64,000 bases of DNA from Meriones unguiculatus (Eukaryota; Chordata; Mammalia; Rodentia; Muridae). Each line of letters starts with the position of its first letter. The first letter of the stretch is position 1. Shown here piece by piece: positions 54,688-64,000 of the stretch. Below the pieces are notes generated by a model. That model was given only the letters and a program-made list of their open reading frames with translations. It was not told where the DNA came from and made no database searches. A program made the translations under genes and the position numbers. The stretch lies in NCBI RefSeq assembly GCF_030254825.1, contig NC_083367.1, positions 25,697,001-25,761,000 on the forward strand, written 5' to 3'.

Positions 54688-55317
54688 CATGACTCATGTA
54701 AATATAGTGAAATTCTGTATTCAAGAGAAACATGATAAACATCTTTGTTCTTCTCCTTGGTCCTCTCTTGGCCCCGCCCCTGCCTCTGAAGTGGAATGTG
54801 GATTCCATTTGGAATGTTAAAGTCACAAAGGCTGGTGAGGGCAGTTGAAGGCAGCAGGGGCTGGTGAGCCCTGTGTCTTCAGTTGAGTGCCTTGGTGAGT
54901 GTGTTAGGAACATAAGCTGTGGTTAGCCAAGGCGGCAGACTTTCACCGGAGTTTGTCCTGAGTCTTTAGACTTTTACGCAACAGGTAATTAGATGCTGTC
55001 TCCTGCTGCCGCTTTCTTCTGAAAGATGGTAGAAGGTGGCTGTAGCCCATGTGCCAGTCTCATGCCCTGATCATTGAGGACGGTGCCTGGTACCTGTGTT
55101 GCTTCTAGCATCTGGTCTCTCTTCGGTGCCTCAGATGTGGTGAGGATAGTCCTGACTCATGTGCTTGTGACTCTTTAAAGTCACTTAAAAATGTCCTTCC
55201 TTATAAAAAAAATAGGTGAAAGATTTTGATAAGATGTTTGACAAAAGTTTTTCATGGTATCTTTCATAGCGACTTTGGAAAAATGGTTTAGTAGGAACCA
55301 GTTTAGTGGTGTTTGCT
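53771..55317. other. Intron-like with two TG microsatellites
   Basis: It holds (GT)n at 54,310-54,340 and (GT)20 at 54,643-54,682, plus the second copy of the 46-bp duplicated segment (54,228-54,271). No SINE or exon is recognised. Confidence 0.5.
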
Positions 55318-55425
55318 GTCATGGAACTCACTATGTAGACCAGGCTGGCCTGGAAATCAGAGATCCTTCTGCCTCTGACTCCTGAGTGCTGGTTTTAAAG
55401 GTGTGCACCCCTGCTGCCTGGCTCT
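55318..55425 (-). mobile_element. B1 SINE, partial
   Basis: 'actatgtagaccaggctggc', 'ctcctgagtgctggttttaa' and 'ctgctgcctggct' form the complemented B1. The 3'-most part is missing. Confidence 0.85.
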
Positions 55426-55464
55426 CACTAAAGTTTTATTTTAAAGTGTAGTATTCTAATTACT

Positions 55465-55592
55465 TTTGAGATGAACACTCACCATGTGTCCCTGGAGCTT
55501 GCTGTGGAGACCATGCTGATTGGAGTGACAGAGATCCTGTTGTCTCTTCCGCCCAGTGCTAAGCTTGAAAGTATGCGCCACCATGCTGAGCA
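55465..55592 (-). mobile_element. B1 SINE (diverged)
   Basis: 'cttttgagatgaacactcac', 'gctgtggagaccatgctgat' and 'tatgcgccaccatgctgagc' are complemented. It is a neighbour in the same orientation as the copy at 55,318. Confidence 0.75.
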
Positions 55593-55714
55593 CTGACATT
55601 TATTTTCTTAACTGATACATAGCGTAAAAATTGGGCTTTACACACACCTTTCTCAGCAGTGTTTGCCTAAGGCTAAGGTGCTCTGAGTACAGTCCTCATC
55701 ACTGTACCCTGAGT

Positions 55715-55830
55715 GTGCAGGTGCAGGTCTGCCGTCCCACTGCTCAGGAGGTGGAGGCAGGGCAATCGTGAGTGCTAGGCCAGACTGCATGAGATTCTGT
55801 CTCAAAACAAACCAAAAAACCTCAAAAACA
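55715..55830 (+). mobile_element. B1-like SINE
   Basis: 'caggaggtggaggcagggca' and 'gaaggccagactg'-type text end in 'gattctgtctcaaaacaaac', a B1 3' end with an A-rich tail. Confidence 0.65.
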
Positions 55831-56049
55831 AAACGACCATAGAAAGCTCCATAAGAATTGTACATCTTATGAATTTTCATGTGATATGTGGATAAATGTG
55901 TACATTGTGTAATATTTGAGTTGTGTTCAGTATATCTATCCAAACACTTCTTTATGGTGAAACATTTACATTCTGTTCTTTAAGCTTCTGAAAATAATGC
56001 CTGTAGCTACCTTACTGCTTCTTGGCTGTTGTAAGTAGTGATTTTGCTT

Positions 56050-56205
56050 TCTGTGTGTGTGCTACAGCGTGTATGTGATGGTCAGAGGACAACCTTCATG
56101 AGTACGTTTTCTCCTTCTGCCATCTGAGCTCTAGGAGACTGGCAGCAGTTTGTCAGGCTTGGCAGCGGTGCCTGTACCTGTTGAGCCATCTCCCTAGTGG
56201 CCCAT
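56050..56205 (-). mobile_element. B3A-type SINE
   Basis: 'gatggtcagaggacaacctt', 'ttgtcaggcttggcagcggt' and 'tgttgagccatctccctagt' read tail to head. Confidence 0.75.
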
Positions 56206-56494
56206 CGATGTCAACTTGAAATACTGATCCAGTCTCCTTTGAGTATGTAGAGGTTTGTAGGGAAACTTTAGAAGCCGTGTACATTGCCATACTTCAAAGT
56301 AGATGGACAACACAAACTTTTCTACGAGTGAGTTGTTCAGTTTCTCCAATTATAAATTCCTTGAAAACAATTCAGTATACAGCGAGGATTAGCCTGGGTG
56401 ACTTCTGTAACTTATTTTTCCCACCCCATTTCTCTCCTGGTTTAGACTTATTGCTATTAATATTATCATTGTGTGTGTGAGAGAGAGTTGGGAC

Positions 56495-56605
56495 ACTCAG
56501 GTGTCAAAACATGCATTTGAAGATTGGAGGACAGCTTTCCGGAGTCCTCTCCTTCCACATCTGGTTCCAAGACTTGAGTTTATATTGTCAGGCTTCATGG
56601 AAAGG
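56495..56605 (-). mobile_element. B3A-type SINE, partial
   Basis: 'gaggacagctttccggagtc' and 'cttgagtttatattgtcagg' resemble a complemented B3A middle. The head is missing. Confidence 0.55.
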
Positions 56606-56715
56606 TCCACTTCACTGGCTCTGCTCTCCTTGGTTTTGACAAGATTCTCTCTCTTTAAAAGTCTTTGAAAATTATTATTTTCTTTTATGTGTATATACAT
56701 TTAGCCTGTGAATAT

Positions 56716-57900
56716 TTAGTCTGGCTGTGTTAGTTTTAATGTGACAGGCTGGAGTCAGTTGGGAATATGCCTCCACCAGCTGGGCCTGTAAGGAAGCCTG
56801 TGGGGGCATTTTCTTACTTAGTGATTGATGTGCGTAGTGCCATCCCTGTGCAGTGGTCCTGAAAGTGTAGAAGAAAGCGGGTGGAGCAGACCAGCCAGTG
56901 TTCTTCCATGAACTCTCTAAGTTCCTGCCTCGAGTTCCTGCCTCGAGTTCCTGCCCTAAGTTCTTTGGATATGTTGATTACGTACAAGTTGTAAACGGAA
57001 ATAATGGAAACCTTAATTAAGATGGAAATTGATACCATGAATGGGGTTTACTGTGACAGACCTGACCATGTGTTTTTGGGAGGATTGTTGTCACCATAGA
57101 ATTTTGGGCCACAAAAGCCATTGAGAGCTCAGAGCTCAGTGGGCTGTTCTGTTGGAGCTTCAAAGAGACTATTGAGGGCAGTACGGACACTGAAGGTCTG
57201 GTTTGCAAAGTCTCAGAAGGAAGCAGAGACTCCAATGGGACCATTTATGTGATATTTTGAATTAAGAATCTGTGGTTCTGGTCAGCTGGTGCTGAAGAAG
57301 AAGTGTGATTAGCAGGAGACCAGCACCACTGAAGTGACACCTTGGTTTTACTGGGACAGTTGATGTTGGTTAGTGGAGCTGAGAAAGTAGCAGTGGCTAA
57401 GAAGAGACCAGCATCATTGAGGTTCATTAATCTGGGACTGATTCCCCAGAATCAGCCACCAGCATAAGTCACCAGGTACTGCTGGTTTTTAGGGCACAGA
57501 GATGTGGAAAGCAGCTGAGGCTTGGCATTGAGTGCAGGGCTGGAGTTAGCGGCCTTGGGCTGTGTTATTCAGTGGGTATTGACCGCCAGCTGTGCTGAAA
57601 GTTAGACTTTTGAGACAGTGCTTGAGCATTCTGTGAGCTGGGGTTTTGGGTGGGCCACCACCTGGCTCTTTTTTATGCTGTTGGAATCAGAATCCAAATT
57701 AGGCCCATGTACTGTGATTGGTGATAGTTTGCTTCAGTTTTCTCTAACTTAAAGGTTCTGTCTCTTCCAGTTACTTGTTTGAAGTGATGGGTTCCTGCTC
57801 TGAACCATCCCCAAAATTTTTATGCTGCCATTGTCATCTTTGTAGAGTGTTCTGTTACTCTGTCCCTTGTAGGATGGTAGGAATAAACAGAGGCTTAAAA
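56716..57900 (+). mobile_element. Rodent middle-repetitive element (RMER-like)
   Basis: It begins near 'tgttagttttaatgtgacag', continues through 'atgcctccaccagctgggcc' and 'cattttcttacttagtgatt', then 'agaattttgggccacaaaag', and ends near 'ggtaggaataaacagaggct' before an A-rich run. I know this text as an abundant muroid interspersed repeat. It may be two adjacent elements with a junction near 57,035. Three minus-strand open frames inside it are repeat-derived. Confidence 0.6.
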
Positions 57901-57954
57901 AAATCAGTTTCCAGTTCATTTTTCTATTATTATTTTGTTTGACATTTTCTTTAA

Positions 57955-58177
57955 CTTTTTGAGGTGTATTATTAATGTGTTTGAGTGTTTTGCTTGCATG
58001 TATGTTTCTGTACTGTGTACATGGTTGGTTCCTGAGGAGGCCAGAAGAGGGCCTCAGATCCTCTGTCCTCTGGAGCTGTAGTTGTTGCAGGTTGCAAGCT
58101 GCTGTGTGGTGCTGGGATTGAACCCAGGTCCTTTGAAGAGTGGCCTCTGGTTCATTAAGCGGTCTCTCTAGCCCCCA
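57955..58177 (-). mobile_element. B3 SINE
   Basis: 'ttgagtgttttgcttgcatg', 'gaggccagaagagggcctca', 'gtgctgggattgaacccagg' and 'gcggtctctctagccccc' form a near-complete complemented copy. Confidence 0.9.
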
Positions 58178-58195
58178 TATTTTCTTTTCTGATTT

Positions 58196-58412
58196 CTAAC
58201 TTAATTTTGTGTGTATGGGTGTTTTGACTGAACGTATGTCTGTTCATCACATGTGTGCAATTTGGGCCTTTGGAGGCCAGAAGATAGTGTTGAGTTCCCT
58301 GAGATTGTAGTTAAAGACAGTTGTGAGCTGCAATGTGGGTGCAGTGAACAGACCTGGGTCCCTTGGAAGAGCAGCCTGCCCTCCTAACTGTGGAGCACTC
58401 TCTCCAGCCCTC
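58196..58412 (-). mobile_element. B3 SINE
   Basis: 'gtgtgtatgggtgttttgac', 'tttggaggccagaagatagt' and 'gagcactctctccagccct' are present. It is a second copy in tandem with, and in the same orientation as, the one at 57,955. Confidence 0.9.
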
Positions 58413-58781
58413 TGGTTTTGTTTCTTAATCTCAGGGAGTGTTCCGAAACCAACTGTAAGGATTCGGCCGAGAGGCCTTCATCTTCTGAAATCTCCCATAA
58501 AAACAAGTGGAACCACTCACGAGAGTCTGCAACATACTGCCAGATACAAATTACCTGAGAGTTTCTAGTCCAGCTTTGCTTTAAAACACAGAGGGGGAGA
58601 GCGCAGCCGCCTTAAACCTCTGGTGCACACACCTGGCATGCCGTTAAAAGTGACACGCTTTGCAGTCACACCAGCCCTGATTGCCTCACACCGTAACAAA
58701 AGCGGTCCAGCTTTGTCGCTTGCATTTCCCACCCGCTAAGGAGCTATCGTTAATTACTTTTTCCCTTTTCTTTCTTGGCAG

Positions 58782-58813
58782 TTGGAAGTAAAAGGATTAA
58801 AGTGGGAAGATGT
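58782..58813 (+). other. Candidate 32-nt exon
   Basis: A long pyrimidine tract ('cccttttctttcttggcag') ends at 58,781 and a donor GTAAGG starts at 58,814. The segment is open in two frames (for example LEVKGLKWED). It follows a repeat-free stretch from 58,413. Its frame is incompatible with direct joining to the ATG at 38,317. The splice signals are the only evidence. Confidence 0.3.
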
Positions 58814-58870
58814 GTAAGGAAATCAGATACATGTGTTCTGCAGTGAGCATCCTCGGGACATTTGTAACCA

Positions 58871-58990
58871 ACCTCCCTCTCTCCCTCCCTCCCTCTTTCC
58901 CTCTCTCCCTCTTTTCCTCATTCCCTCCTTCCCTTCCTTCTTTCCTTCCTCCCTCCCTCTTTTTCTCCCTCCCCTTCGTTCATCCCTCCC
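58871..58990 (+). repeat. Pyrimidine (CCCT/CCTT)n tract
   Basis: About 120 bp of almost unbroken C/T just downstream of the candidate exon. Confidence 0.93.
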
Positions 58991-59479
58991 TAGCCCTGTT
59001 TTTTAATGGAACTTTTCAGATACAGAAATAGACAGACAGTGGAGTCATGACATCTGTGCCTTCATCCCCCTCATCTGTCTAACGGAGATGGGATGGGGTT
59101 GCACTGCCGTCCACTGGAATAATTTCGTTTTCCATTTGTTGTTAGACTTGTGGCACAGAGTGTGTCTTTTTTTCTTTCATCAATGCTGACATTTTGCTAG
59201 TTCTGTCTTATGTATTTTGGTTGGATCTCATTTTAGGTAGCAGGTGAAGGGAATGCTTTCTCACTGTGTTTCTTTTTAAGCAAGTGCTATCATAATGGAA
59301 GCATATACAAACATAGAAGAGAGTAATGGATCTCATGTACCGTTTTCCATCTGATTATCAGCATATGGCTAATCAGTTTCTTCTGTATAGCACCTTCCCC
59401 TAATTCTATATTGGATTGTATTGGGTTATTTAAAACACACACACACTCCAAACCAAAAACAAACAAACAGCAACCCAAC
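58991..59479. other. Intron-like, no recognised feature
   Basis: T-rich single-copy-like sequence ending in short (AC)n and (AAAC)n runs at 59,436-59,468. Confidence 0.4.
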
Positions 59480-59653
59480 AGGATCATGTGTTTATATGCT
59501 GTATGTGTATGGATGCGCTCAGATACCGGAAGAAGGTGTCTTCTGGAGCTACAGGCAGTTGTGAGCTACCTGATGTGGATGCTGGGAAACAAACTCTAAT
59601 CCTCTGCAAGAGCTCCAGCTTAACTTTAACTGTTGAGTCATTTCTTTAGCTCC
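59480..59653 (-). mobile_element. B3 SINE (diverged)
   Basis: 'ctggagctacaggcagttgt', 'gatgctgggaaacaaactct' and 'taactgttgagtcatttctt' read tail to head. Confidence 0.75.
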
Positions 59654-59800
59654 CATGCTGGATTATCTTAAAGCAAATCCCAGACATGATGTCATTTCTT
59701 TCATTCATTCATTCATTGATTCTCTCTCTCTCTTTTTAAATGTCTGTGATGGATAAGCACCAAAAAAAAAAAGCCACATTTTCATGATTACAACTAAAAA

Positions 59801-59950
59801 GCTTGACTTTACTCCCAATACTTGGAGGCAGAAGCAGACTGATCTCTGAGGGTTAGGGCTGTGTGGCCTACAGGTAGTTCTAGGCCAGCAGAGCTACATA
59901 GTGAGAGGACAGCCTGGCTCAGAAAGCAAAGCAAAATAGCAGCAAAATCC
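59801..59950 (+). mobile_element. B1 SINE
   Basis: 'gactttactcccaatacttg', 'ggaggcagaagcagactgat' and 'ctaggccagcagagctacat' form a B1 lacking its first bases. Confidence 0.8.
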
Positions 59951-60317
59951 CATATCTGTGTCATTAGATATGTTGGGTCCATATTTTTCTAGTTGTTTTA
60001 AAAAGTCTTTTGCTGTTACTCACATTGGCTACTGAGTAATATTTATATTGATTGCTGTGGCCCTTGAATATTTTAATGTAGGGCTTCTTCCTTTCTTTGT
60101 TTTTCAGTTTATTTGTTCTGTGGAAATTTTGGTTATTTTTTTTTTTTTTTTGCATCAATGTCTGTGGTACTGTTTGATAGGTTTGTGCCTTCTGCTTTCC
60201 TGTAAATAGGTAGGCAGACACTTAAGTAAGATTCAAGGTTAGTTTGTGGGGAGGTGAGTTAGAGTCCTTCATTCTTGCATTTATTTTTATGGTGTTTCAT
60301 CAGAAAATACTGTTGTA

Positions 60318-60440
60318 GGGTTAGTGACAAGGTTTGTCCCCAAGCCTGGCGACCTGAGTTCAATCCCTGGAACCTATATGGTAGGAGAGAACTGACTTAC
60401 GAAGAGTTATCCTCTGACTCCCACAAATGTGCAGCAGTGT
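60318..60440 (+). mobile_element. B3A-type SINE
   Basis: 'aagcctggcgacctgagttc', 'aatccctggaacctatatgg' and 'gagttatcctctgactccca' form the head to middle. Its CA-rich end runs into a minisatellite. Confidence 0.85.
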
Positions 60441-60785
60441 GTGCGTCCACAACACAGCATGTACACCACAGCACCGCACTCATCTGCAGCGCAGCACAGC
60501 ACACATACACAACCACAGCACACGTACACAAAGCACTGTGCACTCACAACACTGCACACATCCACAACACAGCACAGCACACATCCACAGCACAGCACAC
60601 ACTCACAGTACAGCACAGCACACATACACAGCACAGCACACATACACAAAGCACTGTGCACTCATAACACTGCACACATCCACAACACAGCACATATACA
60701 CAAAGCACTGTGCACCCACAGCACTGCATAGCACACATACACAAATCTTGTGCATCCACAGCACAGCACACACATGCAAAGCATT
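60441..60785 (+). repeat. (CACAGCA)-type minisatellite with 118-bp higher order
   Basis: CACA/CAGCAC units occupy about 345 bp. A 50-bp block at 60,526-60,575 recurs at 60,644-60,693 with a single difference (period 118 bp), and a shorter third copy follows near 60,697. The 217- and 130-codon frames here are repeat artefacts. Confidence 0.95.
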
Positions 60786-60965
60786 GTACAGACAAAAGAT
60801 ACTCTTGTGGCTGGCTGTCTTTGGGATGAAGATGGGTCAGGCCTGCACCCAGATATATAAAAATTTCCAGCAGGCTTTTAGCAAGGTGGTATTTAGCACC
60901 ATTGGTAAGGTTATTAATTGCCTGGATGCATTGTTAGTAAATTATTTCCATATGTATTGTTTTGA

Positions 60966-61070
60966 ATCTTTTTTATTTATTACAGTTTATTCACTTTGTA
61001 TCCCAGCTGTAGCCCCCTCTCTCGTCTCCTCCCAATCCCACCTCCGTTCCTCTTCTCTTCCCACCGTGTG
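60966..61070 (-). mobile_element. L1 3' end (truncated)
   Basis: 'atttattacagtttattcac' followed by 'tttgtatcccagctgtagcc' and a C/T-rich stretch is the complemented muroid L1 3' terminus, about 105 bp long. Confidence 0.8.
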
Positions 61071-61439
61071 TATTTTTTAATCAAGTAATTTGAATTATGG
61101 ATCTCAGAGCCTTTCATCTCCCATCTTTAGTGTGTGTTTGTGAAAAAAGGAATTTTGCATTTAATCAGAGCACTGCTATTTTTACAAGTTAATTTGACAG
61201 AAATTCTCTAATATCTAATTTATGGGATATTAAAATATCTCCACTCATTCGCATGATGTCTTTTATAGTGCGCTTATTAGCCAGAATTTTGCAAAGGCAC
61301 ACTTGCCTCATTTAGTCACTCTTTTGTCCACTTAATGTTGTTTAATTTGAAGTAGTTCAGCTCCCTTCTCACGTCATGACTTTTCATGATAGCAACTTGT
61401 TAGAAAGGTGTGATGTCATCTAATGTCGCCTAAAACCTT
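61071..61439. other. Intron-like, no recognised feature
   Basis: A/T-rich single-copy-like sequence. Confidence 0.4.
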
Positions 61440-61622
61440 TTAAAAAAAGATTTATCTTTATTATGTATACAGTGTTCTGCCTGCATGTACACCTGCATGC
61501 CAGAAGAGGGCACCAGATCTCATTATGGATAGTTGTGAGCCACCATATGGTTGCTGGGAATTGAACTTAGAACCTTTGGAAGAGCACCAGTGCTCTTGCC
61601 TCTGAGCCATCTCTCCAGCCTC
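61440..61622 (-). mobile_element. B2 SINE, near full length
   Basis: 'aaaagatttatctttattat', 'gtatacagtgttctgcctgc', 'ccagaagagggcaccagatc' and 'gagccatctctccagcct' are present. It is well preserved and of the non-mouse tail type. Confidence 0.95.
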
Positions 61623-62219
61623 CCTAAAACCTTTCTTTTTATGAATTGGTTTTACTCGTTCTATAATGTGTTTAGCTCATTCTTCTGTATCCCTTATTTT
61701 CTGTCAAAGTGAAAGCTGATCTGAAGAATACAGAGCAAACGATTTAGTAGAGGGTTTAATAGCCAGAGCCATTGCATCCATAGCAGGAACCACAGAAGTC
61801 ATTGTTTATGAAGTGACTTTTAAGGTGATGATAGATTTTCCCATTGTGAAACCATGTTTTCCCCCTTGATCGCCGTGCGTCATCTGGGAGGAGAGTAGTT
61901 TTGGCAATACATATGTGTCTAGCTCTTCATCCAACTTCTACCTAGTATAGTGTCCATTGGTGGTCTTACCAGAGTCAGTTATCTTCCTGGAATTAGCAAC
62001 ACTAAAAAACAGGATTTTTAAAGAATGTGAGTCAAAAAGATGACAATTGCTCCATTGCAAGGAAAAAAAAAAAAGAATGCGAGTCAAAACACAAGTGTAT
62101 TATCTTGATCCTTCTAAAGCATATAGTTCAGTCTTACTTTTTTTTTTTTTTTTTTGATGTGCTGATCTTCACAGCACTCAAACTGCCAACCTGAAGTGGT
62201 ATTTAAACCTTTTTTTTTT
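61623..62219. other. Intron-like, no recognised feature
   Basis: About 600 bp including two long homopolymers: an A-run near 62,063 and a T-run of about 20 near 62,137. Confidence 0.4.
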
Positions 62220-62430
62220 TTTAAAGATTTATTTTTATTTTATGTGTGAGTGTTTTGTGTCTGTGCATGCATGTTCACCCACCATGGGTGTGTGCCACCT
62301 GTGCAGTCCAGAAGGTGTTGGATCCCCTGAACTTGAGTTACAGGTGGCTATGACCTCCTGTTTTGATGTCCCGTCACTCCCACCCCCCAGTACTGCGCAA
62401 GAGCAGCAAGAGCTATTCAGCTGCAGTCCT
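62220..62430 (-). mobile_element. B3 SINE
   Basis: 'aaagatttatttttatttta', 'gtccagaaggtgttggatcc' and 'gagttacaggtggctatgac' are complemented. The head is decayed. Confidence 0.7.
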
Positions 62431-62639
62431 GGCATTTACAGTTTTTATTACTTTAGTTTTATTTGCTTGCTCTTTGCTAAGTAGCTTTTCTTTATCCATG
62501 TGAGCTCTTTGGTTACCATAAAATGCAGGATAAATTTTCAATTTTTTTTTTTTTGCGTTATATTGCAGTTTGGAAGGAGGCTTAGTAGTCAGGCCTGTTT
62601 CTTTATTTCAGTGTTAATAGAAAAATGCCCATGTATAAA

Positions 62640-62935
62640 GACTTTGACAGCCTGTGCCATGGCGGAGGAGAGTGAGTGGTCAGGATGTGGGGACCTGGTG
62701 GACTCACGCTGGGTCACGGGAGGGCATGTTGGGGTCTCAGCCCCTCTGTTGCTCTTGGCTGTCTTGCTGGGCTTGGCTCTTCCCGCTGGGATGACTCCCG
62801 TTGCCTTGCCGTTGGCCTCAGGGTGGTGAACTGAAACCTTTGAACCTGTGAGCAAAAACTGCCTTTTGTCCTTACAAGTTGATCTGTCTCAGGCATTTGT
62901 CACAGAAGTGGGAAGTTAACGGAAACAGTCTGTTT
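62640..62935 (+). mobile_element. Ancient interspersed repeat, family unknown
   Basis: 'gaactgaaacctttgaacct' with 'gtgagcaaaaactgcctttt' and 'gtcacagaagtgggaagtta' matches the 3' end of the family also seen at 36,170-36,500. The 5' part is diverged. Confidence 0.45.
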
Positions 62936-64000
62936 CTTTTTTGAGTATCTTCATTGATTTAGGATTTTTATTTTTTTAATTTTTTTATTCAGTGGACTTC
63001 AAGCAGTTAAACTCAGCCTCCCCTCCCCATTTTTGTTTTTTTTTGAGTCCTTTCAAACTGTCTCTGTCGTTTTGTTTAACCCTATCAAATTTTGGAAAAA
63101 AAAAAAAAGGAATGAGTTTACTTAAAGGTGTTTTTTGAGAATAGCATAAAATGTCTGTTAACTACAACATAAAATGATCTGTGGTATAAAGAAAGTACTG
63201 TGAATCAGAGAGATTATACTGTGATAAAAAGTCACCAGACTTAAGAAATAGAGTGTAAGAGGAGAGGCATTCCAAGGTCTCTCCTCTCTGCATGGTTTGT
63301 GTCTTTTAACACTTAAAATATTATCTTGCTATTTAGTCGTTATTGGAACAAAATATTTCAAGAGTTTGTGTATTGTTAGATTTTGACTTAGCTAATGGGA
63401 TTTGTTCCCTATCCCGTTAGTTTTCCAAGCTAAGGATTCAATTTGGAGATGGGAAAGTTCCAGCATACTTGGGAGTAAAAAACTCCACCCTGAGAGGAAA
63501 TGAGGAGGGATTTGCATGCCAACCTCTGCCTTTCATTTCATCCTAGAGCATAGCTAAGCATTCTCTCTGAACATTAACCTTGTCATGCTGGATTAATAGA
63601 CTGCTGGGAGTTTCCTGCAGACAGCTCTGTTTCCCCTGATTTGAGTAAACAGGTGGAATTAGGAGTTGAAAGGTATGAGTTTGTGACGGATTGACTAGTG
63701 ATTGAATAAAGTCTTCATGAGCACATCATGTTTCCAAACCTTTAAAACACACGGTGGCTTGTAAGTTTTCTTTTCCTACAATAGAGTTTAATGCACACTG
63801 CATTCATCGTGTAAGCAATAGTTCTTTTTAGTTTTGTAGGCTGTCTCTTCCAGAATAAAAGTGGTGTAGTTTATCCCCGTTCTCCCATAGTTGCCATCGT
63901 GGCTCCAGCTTCTAAGTACTTTGAACACTTTGTGCTGCCTGTTGGGCAGCCACACAGATAATGCAGCTGCATACCATAGTAATACAAACCAAATGCTGTG
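62936..64000. other. Intron-like, single-copy, possibly regulatory
   Basis: About 1 kb without recognised repeats. It contains the octamer ATTTGCAT near 63,511. No convincing exon is seen before the window ends. Confidence 0.4.

Noticed and set aside
56814..57427. Three adjacent minus-strand frames suggesting a broken gene
   Set aside because: All lie within one rodent middle-repetitive element; no protein family is recognised.
60407..61080. Frames up to 217 codons with repeated Thr-Gln-His peptides
   Set aside because: Artefact of the CACAGCA minisatellite plus adjacent L1 end.
63636..63681. Segment between 'gagtaaacag' and GTATGAG as a 20-nt exon
   Set aside because: The acceptor lacks a continuous pyrimidine tract and the segment is too short to weigh.

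Overview
This window looks like nuclear DNA of a muroid rodent. It is packed with B1, B2, B3, B4/RSINE and ID-type SINEs, truncated L1 pieces, rodent hAT-Charlie (URR1-like) elements and long CA/TG tracts. The B2 copies end in the form '...gtatacataataaataaatc' rather than the mouse/rat tail, and the L1 3' ends carry a G-rich stretch followed by 'ataaagtgtaatt'. This suggests a muroid other than Mus or Rattus, such as a cricetid or gerbil. That placement is inference.

From 1 to about 37,450 I see no protein-coding gene that I can support. This part is a mosaic of SINEs on both strands (about 24 plus and 31 minus by eye), L1 fragments, one solitary LTR that splits a B2 copy, a 5S rRNA-like pseudogene, a 16-bp minisatellite and a 377-bp TG array. 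No CRISPR, operon or phage-like feature is present, and none is expected here.

At about 37,480-38,295 there is one strong CpG island. It has GC and GT boxes, no TATA box, a CHR-type TTTGAA palindrome, and two splice-donor-like sites at 37,861 and 38,367, both on the plus strand. I read it as the promoter and first exon(s) of a plus-strand gene that I cannot name. An ATG in good Kozak context at 38,317 would begin a 16-codon coding stub ending at the second donor.

From 38,370 to 64,000 the sequence looks like one long intron or intron series. SINEs lie overwhelmingly on the minus strand (about 23 of 28) and the plus strand is visibly T- and G-rich. Both are expected if the region is transcribed on the plus strand from the island. 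Three short acceptor/donor-bounded segments (48,115-48,150, 49,737-49,778 and 58,782-58,813) are possible micro-exons, but none is proven. Two minisatellites (45,805-46,018 and 60,441-60,785) appear to have grown out of the ends of B3-type SINEs.

All repeat names come from memory of family consensus sequences and were read by eye; boundaries are approximate to about 10-20 bp unless a target-site duplication is described. I found no convincing new biological system. The items most worth checking are the unnamed promoter, the strand bias, the LTR inside a B2 element, the hairpins and the SINE-born minisatellites.
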